Counted from the first letter of the stretch, positions 8,720-17,540 are shown. The stretch is DNA of 64,000 bases from CALDTK01 sp965215115 (GCA_965215115.1 OZ244050.1:3534001-3598000), one strand, 5' to 3'. A program made the numbers and translations. The notes: generated from the sequence alone by a model not told the origin.

Positions 8720-10051
8720 CAATGGTCTGTGGCGGTCTGAGGTCTCCTGTCGCGAGTTGCTAACATAAGAGGGCAGGCCCTATCTTGTTGATTACCACAC
8801 CAACGAGACCATGGCCTGCCCAACGAAGATCGAGACCCTCGCCGCATCAATATTACGACACATTCCCGATGTCGGGAAGTGGCAGCGGCGCTTCTTCCTG
8901 CACCTCGTCGTCCTGTGGTGCTCGATGCGGGGGCGCTACAACTTCGCCCACCTCGCGCGCTACGGTGAGTACGGCGAGTCCACCTACCGCGAGAACCGAC
9001 TTCGACTTCCTCGCCTTCAACGCCGCGCTCGTCGACCGCTTCCTCGCCCCGGCCCCCGACCGTATCTTGTGCTTCGACCCGTGCTACGTTCGTAAGTCCG
9101 GCCGACACACCGCCGGGGTCGGGCGCTTCTGGAGCGGCGCGGCCGCCCGCGCCGAGTGGGGCCTGGAGTTCAGCGGCGTGGCCGCCGTCGACCTCGGCGA
9201 CCGCACGGCCTTGAGCGTGTGCGCCGTGCAGACGGTTATGAGGGGCGAGGGCGAGACCGCCCTGGAGTACTACGCGAGCGTCCTCACGCTCAGGGCCGAG
9301 GCGTATCAGCGGATCTCGTGCTGCGTCGTGGCCGACGCCTACTTCTCCCGGCGCCCGTTCGTCGAGGCGCTCGTGGCTCACGGCTACACTCTCGTGACGC
9401 GCCTCCGCTCGGATGCTTACCTCCGCTACGTTTACGCTGGCCCCCGCCGCGCGGGCCGCGGTCGGCCGCGCGAGTTCGACGGCAAGATCGACGCACGCGA
9501 CTTGCGAGAAGACATCTTCACGGCGTGCTGCGAGTCCCGACGGCGGGCGCTCCTGGCGGGCGTTCGAGGCCGTAGCGAACGTAAAGGCCTGGGGGCGCCT
9601 GGTGCGCGTGGTCGTCGTCCACGACTACCGCGCCGACGGGAGCATCGCGAGGCACCGGATCTACGCCTCGACTGCGCTCACGCTCGACGGCGGCGAGGTC
9701 GTGCACCGGTACCAGTCGCGTTTCGCCCAGGAGTTCCTGTTCCGCGACGCCAAGCAGGAGCTCGGCCTGGAGCACTGCCAGGCGTACTCGTGGGAGAAGA
9801 TCGACTTCCACCTCAACGCCGCCCTCACGGTCGGGTCGCTCGCCAAGGCGGCGCACCATTTGTGCGACGAGGAGACGCGCGGGAAGCCCTTCTCGATTGC
9901 CGACATTAAGACGCTGTACGTCAATGAGTTGCAATGCGCCAGAATACTATCGCTGTGCGGCGTCGACGCGGACAGCGCAACAATTCGCAAGCTGTGGCCA
10001 AAGATCAGGGGCTTCGGACTTCGAGCGGCTTGAATTCACCACAGACCATTG
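8720..10051 (+). mobile_element. decayed IS4-family insertion sequence
   Basis: A 1332-bp element bounded by 13-bp perfect terminal inverted repeats (CAATGGTCTGTGG at 8720-8732, its complement at 10039-10051). The direct repeat AGAAAG touches both outer edges (8714-8719 and 10052-10057), consistent with a 6-bp target duplication. It contains one transposase gene broken by two frameshifts. No hairpin element occurs inside it. Confidence 0.85.
8811..10033 (+). pseudogene. IS4-family DDE transposase, two frameshifts
   Basis: The transposase reads in three successive frames: from ATG 8811 to about 8995 (ending near STYREN), then to about 9540 (from DFDFLAFNAALVDRFL), then to the stop at 10033 (from FEAVANVKAWGRL). 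Together they give a near-complete DDE protein: first Asp in CFDPCYVRKSG, second in VADAYFSRRPF, and the IS4 signature Y-x2-R-x3-E-x6-K in YQSRFAQEFLFRDAK. The catalytic residues survive, but neither junction looks like a programmed slippery site, so I read it as inactive. Sequencing error at both junctions is the alternative. Confidence 0.85.
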
Positions 10052-10067
10052 AGAAAGCACACACCCG

Positions 10068-10865
10068 TTAAAATATGTACGTAGCGTTCAAACCAAGGTG
10101 GTAGCCTACCCAGCGGGCCTCGTCGAGCCAGGAAAAATACTGCTTGCTCTGGAAAAGCCTGGACCGACCAAAATACCGCTCGTATTCTGCACCAATGGCA
10201 AAATGGTCGGTAAGTTTATACGACACCGAAGCCATACCGCCAAACTCGTGCGAGACGCTATTCATTCGGTCAACGTCAATGAGTACTTCATTCGTTACAG
10301 GGTCCCTACCGCCAAGTCGCTCAAAAATCCTCGTGATACCTGGACTGAGTTTGTCTGCTGTAACCCCTGCCTCATCAGCGTTTAAGAGTCGGCCGTACGA
10401 GTACTTTGGTGCGATACCGACTGAGAATTTTTTGTAAACGGTGAACTGCACATCCGGAGCAACAGCAAAAAATGCCCATCTGCCAGAGAGGTAAGGCCCT
10501 CCAAATTGGGATACGGAGTAGCTGCCCTCTGGTTCCGACTGGCGGTGCACTGGAATCTGTAGGCCCGTTAGCAAAAAAGGGTTGTTCCGAGCTATGATAA
10601 GCACGAGGTCGGGCGGATGACGTGTTACGTAGCGCAACTCTGCTTGTATACCCACGCATTTCCAGATCGGCTGCCGGTAGCGGACACCGAGCCTAGGAGC
10701 GATTTTGTAATCACCCTTAGCGTTCGTTTCGTTCTTCAGTGAAAAGATCACAGAGGTGTTAGATCCTTCCATCCCGCCAAACATGGTCAAGGACTGCCCA
10801 TGAAGCAAGTTTTGACCCAAAATTACGAGCAACGACGTAAGCGTCACCTGGATTAGTGTTGACAT
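10068..10865 (-). CDS. PorT-like outer-membrane beta-barrel protein
   Basis: A 265-residue protein from the ATG at 10865, chosen because it opens a signal peptide (MSTLIQVTLTSLLVILGQNLLHGQS). The mature part alternates short amphipathic strands and ends in a strand with terminal Phe (LGLNATYIF), typical of outer-membrane barrels. The closest recognisable style is the outer membrane beta-barrel family of Bacteroidota. Base composition is about half G+C, far below its neighbours, and codon use follows. It ends 17 bases from the IS element. Together these suggest recent acquisition. Function unknown. Confidence 0.7.
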   Translation of the reverse strand: MSTLIQVTLTSLLVILGQNLLHGQSLTMFGGMEGSNTSVIFSLKNETNAKGDYKIAPRLGVRYRQPIWKCVGIQAELRYVTRHPPDLVLIIARNNPFLLTGLQIPVHRQSEPEGSYSVSQFGGPYLSGRWAFFAVAPDVQFTVYKKFSVGIAPKYSYGRLLNADEAGVTADKLSPGITRIFERLGGRDPVTNEVLIDVDRMNSVSHEFGGMASVSYKLTDHFAIGAEYERYFGRSRLFQSKQYFSWLDEARWVGYHLGLNATYIF

Positions 10866-11040
10866 CGTCTCGTTATAGTTGTAAGCCTCTAGCCGCATGG
10901 ACGTAACCTCGCTCATGGCACGGTGACTCATCCTTGTATATCTACCCATTTGAACTATGTAACCTGTGATGCAAAGATTCCCCAGCCAATTTGAGCGAGA
11001 GAGTAACGTGAGGCGGTTTGACGCAAATCTCGTAAGAGTC

Positions 11041-12546
11041 TCAATTATCCGTAAAGTACTGATCCGCATACCGCCCGACGTTGCTCCCGACGCTCGTGCC
11101 CTGTACCCCGTCATTGTCGTCGCCGAACTCGCCGAGGGTCTTCGAGTACAACTCCCGTCGCCAGCGTGGCTCGCGGATCTCACCGCGGACGTCGCTGTGC
11201 AGCAGGATGTAGTTGGCGTTGTCGAGCGTCGGATTGTAGAACAGGAATTTGCCGGGGGTCTGCTGCGTGCGCTCGACGTAGTTGTACACCCAGATCTCGT
11301 ACGGCGGGGCGCTCGGGTCGTTGTTGACCTCGATGCGGTCGTCGGGCTGGCCGTACTTGAGCCAGATGTGACCGCGGTCGGTCTGGAAGCCGCGCCCGAA
11401 GCCCGACCGGAACGCCACGTCGACCTGGCGCACCACGTCGACGTACTCGCGGTAGGTGCGCGCGGGGGCCGTGGGCGACATCGCGACGAAGTGATTGAGG
11501 ATCGTGCGTCGCTTGTAACCCTCGTCGACGCTGTTGTACGCCGCTTCGACCAGGGGCGTCTCCTCGACGCCGGACACGGGGATGAGGCTTAGCAACACAT
11601 AGTTGAGCGAGTCTTCCGGGATCTCCCGCGCCCAGGCGTTGTCGTCGAGCGAGGCCGAGGCCACGGTGACGTCGGCGCTCGGATTGGCGACGTAGAAGGT
11701 GGCGTGCCGCTGGTCCAAGCTCTGCAGCGCCTTATCGCGCAGGGTGACGGTGAGCAGGTAGCGCCCGCTCGGGAGGGTCGTCGTGTTGAACGTCGCGAAG
11801 AAGGGCGTGACGGGGGCGGCTTCCGGGAGGCGCTTGGCCTTGCGGAACACGTCCGTGGCCTTACCGTCGTCGGCGATTTTGGCGAGGTTGTGCTCGAGCA
11901 GCACGACGGCCTCCGGGTCGGGGGCCGGGTCGTAGATCTCGACGTAGGCCGAGACGCTGGTCATCTGGCGTCGGACGAGGTTGCCGGCCAGGGGTTCCAG
12001 AATGTAACCTCCCTTGACGAGACTGCTCTCGGCGCTCTCCTCGGAGGCGGGCGTGCGGCTCGCGACCAACTGGACATCGCTCAGGTGCGGGCCCGCGCCC
12101 GGGGGCGGGACCGACAGCGGGGTGGCGAGTTTTAGCGGAAGCTGCTCCCCGACAGACAGCTGAGGATCGGTCAACTCGATGCGGAGTGTGTAGTCGCCCG
12201 CGGGAACGCTGTAGCGCAGGGCCTCCATGAAGTTGTTGAGCGTGTCCCCCGGCGGCGACCACATCGTGACGCGGTCCGCGAGTGCGATGCTGTCGGCGCT
12301 CACGGGCTCAGCCTTCGTGACGGTGATGAGGAGGTCGATGGAGCGGCGCCCGTCCGCGGCGGCGGCGAGCGATGCGCGCTCGGCCGTGACGTAGACCTCG
12401 ACGTAGGGCGCGGCCTGGGCCTGGAACACGGCGTACGTAATCGAGGCCTTGGGTTGTGCCCCGGCGGAGGCGCCGGCGAGGAGGAGGCAGCCCAGCAAAG
12501 CTAGCATTCGCATCCCCCAAAAGTAGTCCAGCGCCGCGGTTCTCAT
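11041..12546 (-). CDS. GWxTD domain-containing protein
   Basis: A 501-residue secreted protein with signal sequence LALLGCLLLAGASAGAQ. Beta-rich N-terminal and middle regions are followed by a C-terminal GWxTD-type domain, recognisable in GFGRGFQTDRGHIWLKYGQPD and EIWVYNY. The domain is named for its motif; its role is unknown, but it is common in Bacteroidota and relatives. The start at 12546 overlaps the upstream stop as ATGA, indicating translational coupling; an internal ATG at 12513 would also give a signal peptide. A hairpin element with the AGC/GCT stem and GGAA loop lies at 12130-12143. Confidence 0.85.
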   Translation of the reverse strand: MRTAALDYFWGMRMLALLGCLLLAGASAGAQPKASITYAVFQAQAAPYVEVYVTAERASLAAAADGRRSIDLLITVTKAEPVSADSIALADRVTMWSPPGDTLNNFMEALRYSVPAGDYTLRIELTDPQLSVGEQLPLKLATPLSVPPPGAGPHLSDVQLVASRTPASEESAESSLVKGGYILEPLAGNLVRRQMTSVSAYVEIYDPAPDPEAVVLLEHNLAKIADDGKATDVFRKAKRLPEAAPVTPFFATFNTTTLPSGRYLLTVTLRDKALQSLDQRHATFYVANPSADVTVASASLDDNAWAREIPEDSLNYVLLSLIPVSGVEETPLVEAAYNSVDEGYKRRTILNHFVAMSPTAPARTYREYVDVVRQVDVAFRSGFGRGFQTDRGHIWLKYGQPDDRIEVNNDPSAPPYEIWVYNYVERTQQTPGKFLFYNPTLDNANYILLHSDVRGEIREPRWRRELYSKTLGEFGDDNDGVQGTSVGSNVGRYADQYFTDN

Positions 12547-13121
12547 TTGTCGCGCAGCCGGTCGTAGTCGGCCATCACGGTCAGGAACAGGCCACGTTCG
12601 GCGCGCGTGGGGTAGATGCTGGTCTCCGACCCGTCGGACATCCGCAGGTACAGGCTGTCGCCGCGGACGATGCTCCGGCGCAAGGCCTCCGCGAGGGCGA
12701 GTTGCGCGGGTTTGGTGCCGTCGCCGAGGTCGTAGCCGCCGGCGGTGTCCGCTGCCGCAAAACGGACCCTCAGGGCCGGATCAACCCCGGGGAAGTCATT
12801 GGGTCGCACGAAGACGTAGGCCTCGTCCTTGAGGTACGCCTGGACGATCACGGGGACGAGCATCGGGCGCTTGGCGGTGTTGCTGAATTTCCGCAGGCGG
12901 TACACCTCGAGCTCGGTGCCCCTGGGTTTCTCGAAGTAGTAGCTGCTCGCGCGGATGTTGGCGAAGTAGAGCCGCGAGGGCTGCGACACCCGGAAGGCCG
13001 GATCACCGTCGAAGGGCTCCCGTCGTTTGGTGTCACAAGCCACGCAACCGACGGCGATCGCGAAGCCGAGCAGCACGAACGCGAACGCTTCGGGGAGTTT
13101 ACTGTAGGTTGCGTGCCTCAC
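12543..13121 (-). CDS. hypothetical lipoprotein paired with the GWxTD protein
   Basis: A 192-residue protein from a GTG start. It has a hydrophobic leader (FAFVLLGFAIAVGCVAC) with Cys at about residue 29 as the likely lipid attachment. The mature domain has no family I recognise. It is the first gene of a two-gene unit with the GWxTD gene (ATGA overlap), so the two products probably act together in the envelope. Only 11 bases separate its start from the divergent acylase gene, so their control regions must overlap. Confidence 0.7.
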   Translation of the reverse strand: MRHATYSKLPEAFAFVLLGFAIAVGCVACDTKRREPFDGDPAFRVSQPSRLYFANIRASSYYFEKPRGTELEVYRLRKFSNTAKRPMLVPVIVQAYLKDEAYVFVRPNDFPGVDPALRVRFAAADTAGGYDLGDGTKPAQLALAEALRRSIVRGDSLYLRMSDGSETSIYPTRAERGLFLTVMADYDRLRDK

Positions 13122-13132
13122 GTAAGTGACCT

Positions 13133-15592
13133 ATGACTGACCCGAACAAGAGGCCCTGGCTTAAGTTTGTGCTCACCCTCGCGGGCGCGGCGGCGCTGCT
13201 GGCCGTCCTGAGCGTGCCCCTGAGTTTTGGCGAAAGCCGCCTGCCCGCCCTCGGCACCTTCCTGAATCCGTACGAGGGTGCCCTGCGGAGCAACGACACG
13301 GACTACTGGGATCACGACGTCGACCTGCCCGGGCTACGCGCGCCGGTGGAGGTCTACTACGACGAACGGCTCGTCCCGCACATCTACGCCAGTTCGCTCG
13401 CGGACCTCTACTACGTGCAGGGCTTCGTACAGGCGCAGCACCGGCTCTTCCAGTTCGACATCACCGCCCGGGCAGCGGAAGGGAGGCTCAGCGAGGTGCT
13501 CGGTGCACGGACGCGCGACTTCGACCTCACGCGGCGAAGGATCGGCGGCGGGGCCCTGGCCGACAAGATCGACTCGCTCTGGCGCCAGGACCCGGAGGCT
13601 TACGAGGCCGTCTCGCGCTACGCCGAGGGCGTCAACGCCTACATTGCGTCGCTGCGCCCGGTCGACTACCCGATCGAGTACAAACTGCTCGACTTCGCGC
13701 CCTCGGAGTGGTCGCCCCGCAGCACGGCCCTCGTCGCGATCAACATGGCGTACACGCTCAACTTCTCGCAGGACGACGTGGCCGCAACGCGGATCCGGGA
13801 TCGCTTCGGACTGGCGGCGTACGACTTCCTCTTTCCCAAGCGTACCGACAGCGACGCGCCTATCATCCCCGCGGGCACGGAGTTCTCGCGCGAGGACACC
13901 GCGCTACTGAATGCCATCCGGCGCTACGACAGTCGGGCGCTGCCTCTCCTCGGCGACGCGACGCCCGTGCGGACGGGTCTGGAGCCCTCCGTGAAGGGCA
14001 TCGGGTCTAACAACTGGGTGGTCGGTCCGCGACGCACGGCCAGTGGCTCCCCGCTGCTCGCCAACGACCCCCACCTCGGCCTGACGCTGCCGAGCATCTG
14101 GTTCGAGAGCGAACTCCACGCCGAGGGCCTCCACGTGCACGGCGTGAGCCTCCCGGGCGTGCCGGGCATCACGATCGGCTTCAACGAGGACTGCGCCTGG
14201 GGCGTGACCAACGTCGGCCACGACGTGTTGGACTGGCACGAGGTCAAATACACCGACGCCGCCCGGACCCGCCACGAGACCGGCCCCGGCACAACCGCCC
14301 CCGTACTCCGTAGGGTGGAGCGCATCAAGGTCCGCGGGGAAGACGACCTGGTGGACTCGGTGATGGTCACCGCCTACGGCCCCATCGTCTACACCGATAC
14401 GTCCGACGCGCGCGCCGGCCTCGCCATGGACTGGCTCACGCTTCGACAGCCGTCGGCCGGGGCGATCCGCGCCTTTTTGCGCCTCAACACCGCCGCCGAC
14501 CTCGCCGACTTCGTGGCCGCCTCCCGGGAGTACGAGTGGCCCGCGCAGAACATGATCTTCGCAGATCGCGCCGGCGACATCGCGCTGCGCATCTCGGGCA
14601 CACTGCCGCGGGAGTTGCCCCGGCAGGGGGAGTTCGTGCGCACCGTCGGGGAGCCTGCCGCCACCGGCTACCTCTCGGCGGCGCAAAACCCGCTGGCCGT
14701 CAATCCGCCGCAGGGCTACCTCGCGAGCGCCAATCAGGTCAGCACCGCCGCCGACTACCCCTACCCCTACCGCGGCGGCTTCGACCACCACCGCGGGCGG
14801 CGGATCAACCAGCTGCTCAGCAACACCACCGGGGCCACGGTCGCGGACATGAAGCGTTTCCAGCTCGACGACTACGGCCTGCTCGCCGCCGAGACGGCCC
14901 CGCTGCTGCTGGAGCTCGTGCAGCGCGAAGGGCTCGAGACGCGCGCCCTGGGCCTGCTCGCCGCCCTCGAGCCGTGGCGGTACCGCTACGAAGCCGAGGC
15001 CTTCGCCCCGGTCATCTTCGAGGTTTGGTTCGACGAGGTCGAGCGGCGGACCTGGGACGAGTTCACCCCGCTGCAGCGCGACGGCGGGAGCATGCGTCCG
15101 GCGGGTTGGCGACTCACGCAACTGTTGCTCGAGGACCCGGGGAGCAACTGGTTCGACGACCAGGCCACGACCGACCGCGAGACCGCCGCGGCGATCGTGA
15201 CCGAGGCCCTGGTCGCCGTCACGCCGCGTCTGGACTCGCTCAACCAGGTCGACGGGTACGCCTGGGCGGACCTCAACGCCCCCGCCGTGACCCACCTCAC
15301 GCGCATCCCGGCCTTCTCCCGCGCGGGTCTGCGCATCGGTGGGCGCGGCGGGGCGCTCAACGCGCAGACGAGTAGCACGGGGCCTTCGTGGCGCATGATC
15401 GTGGACCTCGCCGGCGCGCCGCGTGGGGAGGTGGTGTACCCCGGGGGCCAGAGTGGTCGCCCCGGCCACCCGCACTACGATGACTTCCTGGACGTGTGGG
15501 CGGCGGGTGAGTACTTCCCCGTGGAGCTTCGCGCCCGGGAGCAGATCGAGGCTTCCGCCAAAACCTTCACCAGAGTAAGCTTCGAGCCATGA
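13133..15592 (+). CDS. penicillin acylase (PvdQ/penicillin amidase) family Ntn-hydrolase
   Basis: An 819-residue precursor with an N-terminal membrane segment or signal (LTLAGAAALLAVLSVPLSF). The family layout is an alpha chain, a linker, and a beta chain starting at the autocatalytic Ser of GSNNWVV (near residue 292), followed by LLANDPHLG and conserved Asn/Arg regions. These enzymes cleave amide bonds of beta-lactams, acyl-homoserine lactones or other N-acyl compounds in the periplasm; the substrate here is unknown. A main-form hairpin element (13225-13238) lies in the signal region, encoding SFGES, and another (15550-15563) close to the 3' end. Confidence 0.88.
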   Translation: MTDPNKRPWLKFVLTLAGAAALLAVLSVPLSFGESRLPALGTFLNPYEGALRSNDTDYWDHDVDLPGLRAPVEVYYDERLVPHIYASSLADLYYVQGFVQAQHRLFQFDITARAAEGRLSEVLGARTRDFDLTRRRIGGGALADKIDSLWRQDPEAYEAVSRYAEGVNAYIASLRPVDYPIEYKLLDFAPSEWSPRSTALVAINMAYTLNFSQDDVAATRIRDRFGLAAYDFLFPKRTDSDAPIIPAGTEFSREDTALLNAIRRYDSRALPLLGDATPVRTGLEPSVKGIGSNNWVVGPRRTASGSPLLANDPHLGLTLPSIWFESELHAEGLHVHGVSLPGVPGITIGFNEDCAWGVTNVGHDVLDWHEVKYTDAARTRHETGPGTTAPVLRRVERIKVRGEDDLVDSVMVTAYGPIVYTDTSDARAGLAMDWLTLRQPSAGAIRAFLRLNTAADLADFVAASREYEWPAQNMIFADRAGDIALRISGTLPRELPRQGEFVRTVGEPAATGYLSAAQNPLAVNPPQGYLASANQVSTAADYPYPYRGGFDHHRGRRINQLLSNTTGATVADMKRFQLDDYGLLAAETAPLLLELVQREGLETRALGLLAALEPWRYRYEAEAFAPVIFEVWFDEVERRTWDEFTPLQRDGGSMRPAGWRLTQLLLEDPGSNWFDDQATTDRETAAAIVTEALVAVTPRLDSLNQVDGYAWADLNAPAVTHLTRIPAFSRAGLRIGGRGGALNAQTSSTGPSWRMIVDLAGAPRGEVVYPGGQSGRPGHPHYDDFLDVWAAGEYFPVELRAREQIEASAKTFTRVSFEP

Positions 15593-15966
15593 GTGTAGAG
15601 CGTGCCCCTCCGATCCTCGCGTTTTTCGTGCTGGGTCTCGTGATGCTGCTGGTGGGTCCGTGGTGGTTGCTGCTCGTCGTGGCCTTTGCGTACGGGTGCT
15701 CGCGGGCGCGGGTCTCGCCGGGCTTTGCATTCTGGCCTGGTTTGTTGGTGGGTGCCCTGCTGTACCTCTTGGGCGCGCTCTGGTACGGCGGGGGCGACGG
15801 GGGGCTAGCCGCCATGCTCGGGCGGCTGTTTGGCGTCGGGTCTGCGGCGGGCCTGTACGCCGTCACCGTTTTGTTGGGCGGGCTCAGCGCAGGGCTTTTC
15901 GCCATGTTGGGCGCCTACACGCGGGCCGTGATTCTCCCGGTAGCTCGCCCGGCGGCAAACGCTTAA
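15589..15966 (+). CDS. small hypothetical membrane protein
   Basis: A 125-residue, very hydrophobic protein with about four membrane helices (for example LAFFVLGLVMLLVGPWWLLLVV). Its ATG overlaps the acylase stop as ATGA, so the two are coupled. No family recognised. Confidence 0.65.
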   Translation: MSVERAPPILAFFVLGLVMLLVGPWWLLLVVAFAYGCSRARVSPGFAFWPGLLVGALLYLLGALWYGGGDGGLAAMLGRLFGVGSAAGLYAVTVLLGGLSAGLFAMLGAYTRAVILPVARPAANA

Positions 15967-16057
15967 CTTTACGCCCTCGGAGGTGGCCAAACGCGAGTGG
16001 CGCGCCTCCCGGGGAGCGCTTCCCGCTATCCGTCTTCCGCGCTTAGGCCATGCCTCC

Positions 16058-16840
16058 ATGCAAGACCACCGTTCGCTCGTTGTCATCCCGACGTACAACG
16101 AGATAGAGAATATCGCCCGGATCGTCGGGGCGATCATCGCGCAGCCCGGCGGGTACGAGGTATTGGTGGTAGACGACGGCAGCCCAGACGGAACGGGCGC
16201 GGCCGTACTGGCGCTCGGCGAGCAACACCCCAGTCGCGTCCACTTGCTCGCGCGCGAGGGCAAACTCGGCCTCGGGACGGCCTACCTCGACGGCTTTCGG
16301 TGGGCGCTAGCGAGGGACTACGAATTCGTCTTCGAGATGGACGCCGACTTCAGCCACGACCCCGCCGACCTGAACCGCCTCCTCGTGCCCGCGCTCCGCA
16401 ACCAGGCCGATGTCGTGGTCGGGAGCCGCTACACCGCCGGGGGCCACGTCGAGAACTGGCCGCTGAACCGCAAGGTGCTCAGCTACGGGGCGAGCCTCTA
16501 CACCCGGCTCATCACCTGGATGCCGGTCAAGGACCCGACGGCCGGGTTCAAGTGCTACCGCCGGGAGGTGTTGGAGGCGCTGGACCTGGACGGGGTTCGC
16601 TTCATCGGGTACGCGTTCCAGATCGAGATGAAGTTCCGCGCCTGGCAACTGGGGTTCCGGATTGCGGAGGTGCCGATCACGTTTACGGACCGGACGGCCG
16701 GCACGAGCAAGATGAGCTCGGGGATCGTCAGCGAGGCCATCGTCGGCGTGATGCAGATGCGCTTCCTGGGCAGCCGGCGGCTCGGGGCCCTCGAGGCCAA
16801 GCCGGTGTCGGAGGCCGCGGGGCAGGGGAGCGAGGGGTAG
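16058..16840 (+). CDS. polyprenol monophosphomannose synthase-like GT2 glycosyltransferase
   Basis: 260 residues from ATG 16058, where GT2 similarity starts (LVVIPTYNE); the frame extends further upstream without family similarity. It carries DDGSPDGTG (nucleotide-sugar binding, near residue 38), MDADFSHDP (metal-binding DxD region, near 94), DPTAGFKCYRR and EVPITFTDR, all characteristic of DPM1-type enzymes that transfer a sugar to polyprenyl phosphate at the cytoplasmic face. There is no C-terminal membrane domain. A TAACTTTA element at 15964-15971 could be its promoter. Confidence 0.87.
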   Translation: MQDHRSLVVIPTYNEIENIARIVGAIIAQPGGYEVLVVDDGSPDGTGAAVLALGEQHPSRVHLLAREGKLGLGTAYLDGFRWALARDYEFVFEMDADFSHDPADLNRLLVPALRNQADVVVGSRYTAGGHVENWPLNRKVLSYGASLYTRLITWMPVKDPTAGFKCYRREVLEALDLDGVRFIGYAFQIEMKFRAWQLGFRIAEVPITFTDRTAGTSKMSSGIVSEAIVGVMQMRFLGSRRLGALEAKPVSEAAGQGSEG

Positions 16841-16844
16841 GGGC

Positions 16845-16913
16845 GGGGTGCTTGGGTGCGGGGTGCGGGGTGCTTGGGTGCTTGGGTGCGGGGTGCGGGG
16901 TGCGGGGTGCGGG
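16845..16913 (+). repeat. G-rich minisatellite, G-quadruplex candidate
   Basis: Array of 7- and 8-bp units (GGGTGCG and GGGTGCTT). Bases 16890-16913 read GGGG-TGC-GGGG-TGC-GGGG-TGC-GGG, four G-runs with 3-nt loops. The same array recurs at 33473-33547, on the other side of the dcw cluster, and as a short piece at 39483-39505. Confidence 0.85.
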
Positions 16914-17094
16914 CGCCTGCGGCGGGCTGAACGCGGAGCCGCGGAGGCTTTTTGAAAGGGTGTGGTGACGCTGCCTTGCGAGCGGGTGTAGTGTCGCTGC
17001 CGAGCGGGCCGTAGGTCCGCCTTCTGGCGTAGCCGGTTTGCCGCCAGGAGCAACGCGACGGCGGCGGGCCGGCGACCCCCATCGGGCAACGCCC

Positions 17095-17151
17095 GCCCAC
17101 GTCCGCCCCGCCCGCCCACGTCCGCCCCGCCCGCCCACGTCCGCCCCGCCC
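17095..17151 (+). repeat. 19-bp C-rich tandem repeat
   Basis: Three tandem copies of GCCCACGTCCGCCCCGCCC (starting at 17095, 17114, 17133), followed by degenerate pieces to about 17220. The minus strand is G-rich and contains TGGGC in every copy. Confidence 0.8.
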
Positions 17152-17249
17152 GCCCCGTCCGCCCCGCCCCCCCACGTCCGCCCCGCCCACGCCCACCTCA
17201 GTCCGCCCCAAAGGCTGCCCATTTCCGCCCCAATGTGTTCGAGCCCTCT

Positions 17250-17286
17250 GGAAGGATCCTAACTCACTGATAATGAGTTATCTTCC
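17250..17286. repeat. inverted repeat upstream of mraZ
   Basis: TAACTCA/TGAGTTA arms (17260-17266 with 17274-17280) around a 7-nt loop, flanked by GGAAG and CTTCC outer arms with a small internal loop. There is no T tract, so an operator or RNA structure is more likely than a terminator. Confidence 0.55.
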
Positions 17287-17297
17287 AGCCTAGGGTA

Positions 17298-17311
17298 GGC
17301 TTTCGCCAAAA
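17298..17311 (-). repeat. hairpin element, main form, intergenic
   Basis: GGCTTTCGCCAAAA, the exact complement of TTTTGGCGAAAGCC, 12 bases after the inverted repeat upstream of mraZ. Confidence 0.8.
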
Positions 17312-17461
17312 CCCCAAACACCCATTTCGGAAACCATTGGTCCGTGTGGAGAGCGTTCGGCCACATGTGTAAAACTCGAAGCAATCATAGACGATGCTCG
17401 TAATCATCTGATAGACAGTCGATTAACTTATGCTTTAAATCCAATCGCGGCGGGGCGACCG

Positions 17462-17506
17462 TGGGCAGCCTGGGCACGGAGTGGGCGGAAGTGGGCGGCG
17501 GTGGGC
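17462..17506 (+). promoter_or_regulatory. MraZ operator: five TGGGC boxes
   Basis: TGGGC at 17462, 17471, 17482, 17492 and 17502; the last three are separated by exactly 5 nt. E. coli MraZ is known to bind TGGGN direct repeats with 5-nt spacers in front of its own operon. Here the boxes end 9 bases before the -7 element and would cover the -33 region, so autorepression of the dcw cluster is the natural reading. Confidence 0.8.
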
Positions 17507-17515
17507 GGCTTGTCC

Positions 17516-17523
17516 TATATTCG
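17516..17523 (+). promoter_or_regulatory. putative -7 element of the dcw promoter
   Basis: TATATTCG, one mismatch to TAnnTTTG, 17 bases before the mraZ GTG and directly after the MraZ boxes. Confidence 0.55.
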
Positions 17524-17540
17524 TCCCAGCAAGACGACAT

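Larger units (their letters stand above)
16841..17540 (+). other. 700-bp intergenic region upstream of the dcw cluster
   Basis: I see no credible gene here; short Pro/Arg-rich frames follow the repeats. From left to right it holds a G-rich minisatellite (16845-16913), a C-rich 19-bp tandem repeat (17095-17151 plus degenerate copies), an inverted repeat (17250-17286), a main-form hairpin element (17298-17311), an AT-rich stretch (about 17310-17450), five TGGGC boxes (17462-17506) and a -7 element (17516-17523). Confidence 0.8.

Noticed and set aside
8811..10033. Programmed frameshifting in the transposase
   Set aside because: No A-rich or T-rich slippery heptamer at either junction, and two changes are needed, so decay or sequencing error is simpler.
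17038..17262. Open frame rich in Pro, Arg and Ala
   Set aside because: It is a translation of the C-rich tandem repeats with no protein-like composition and no promoter.
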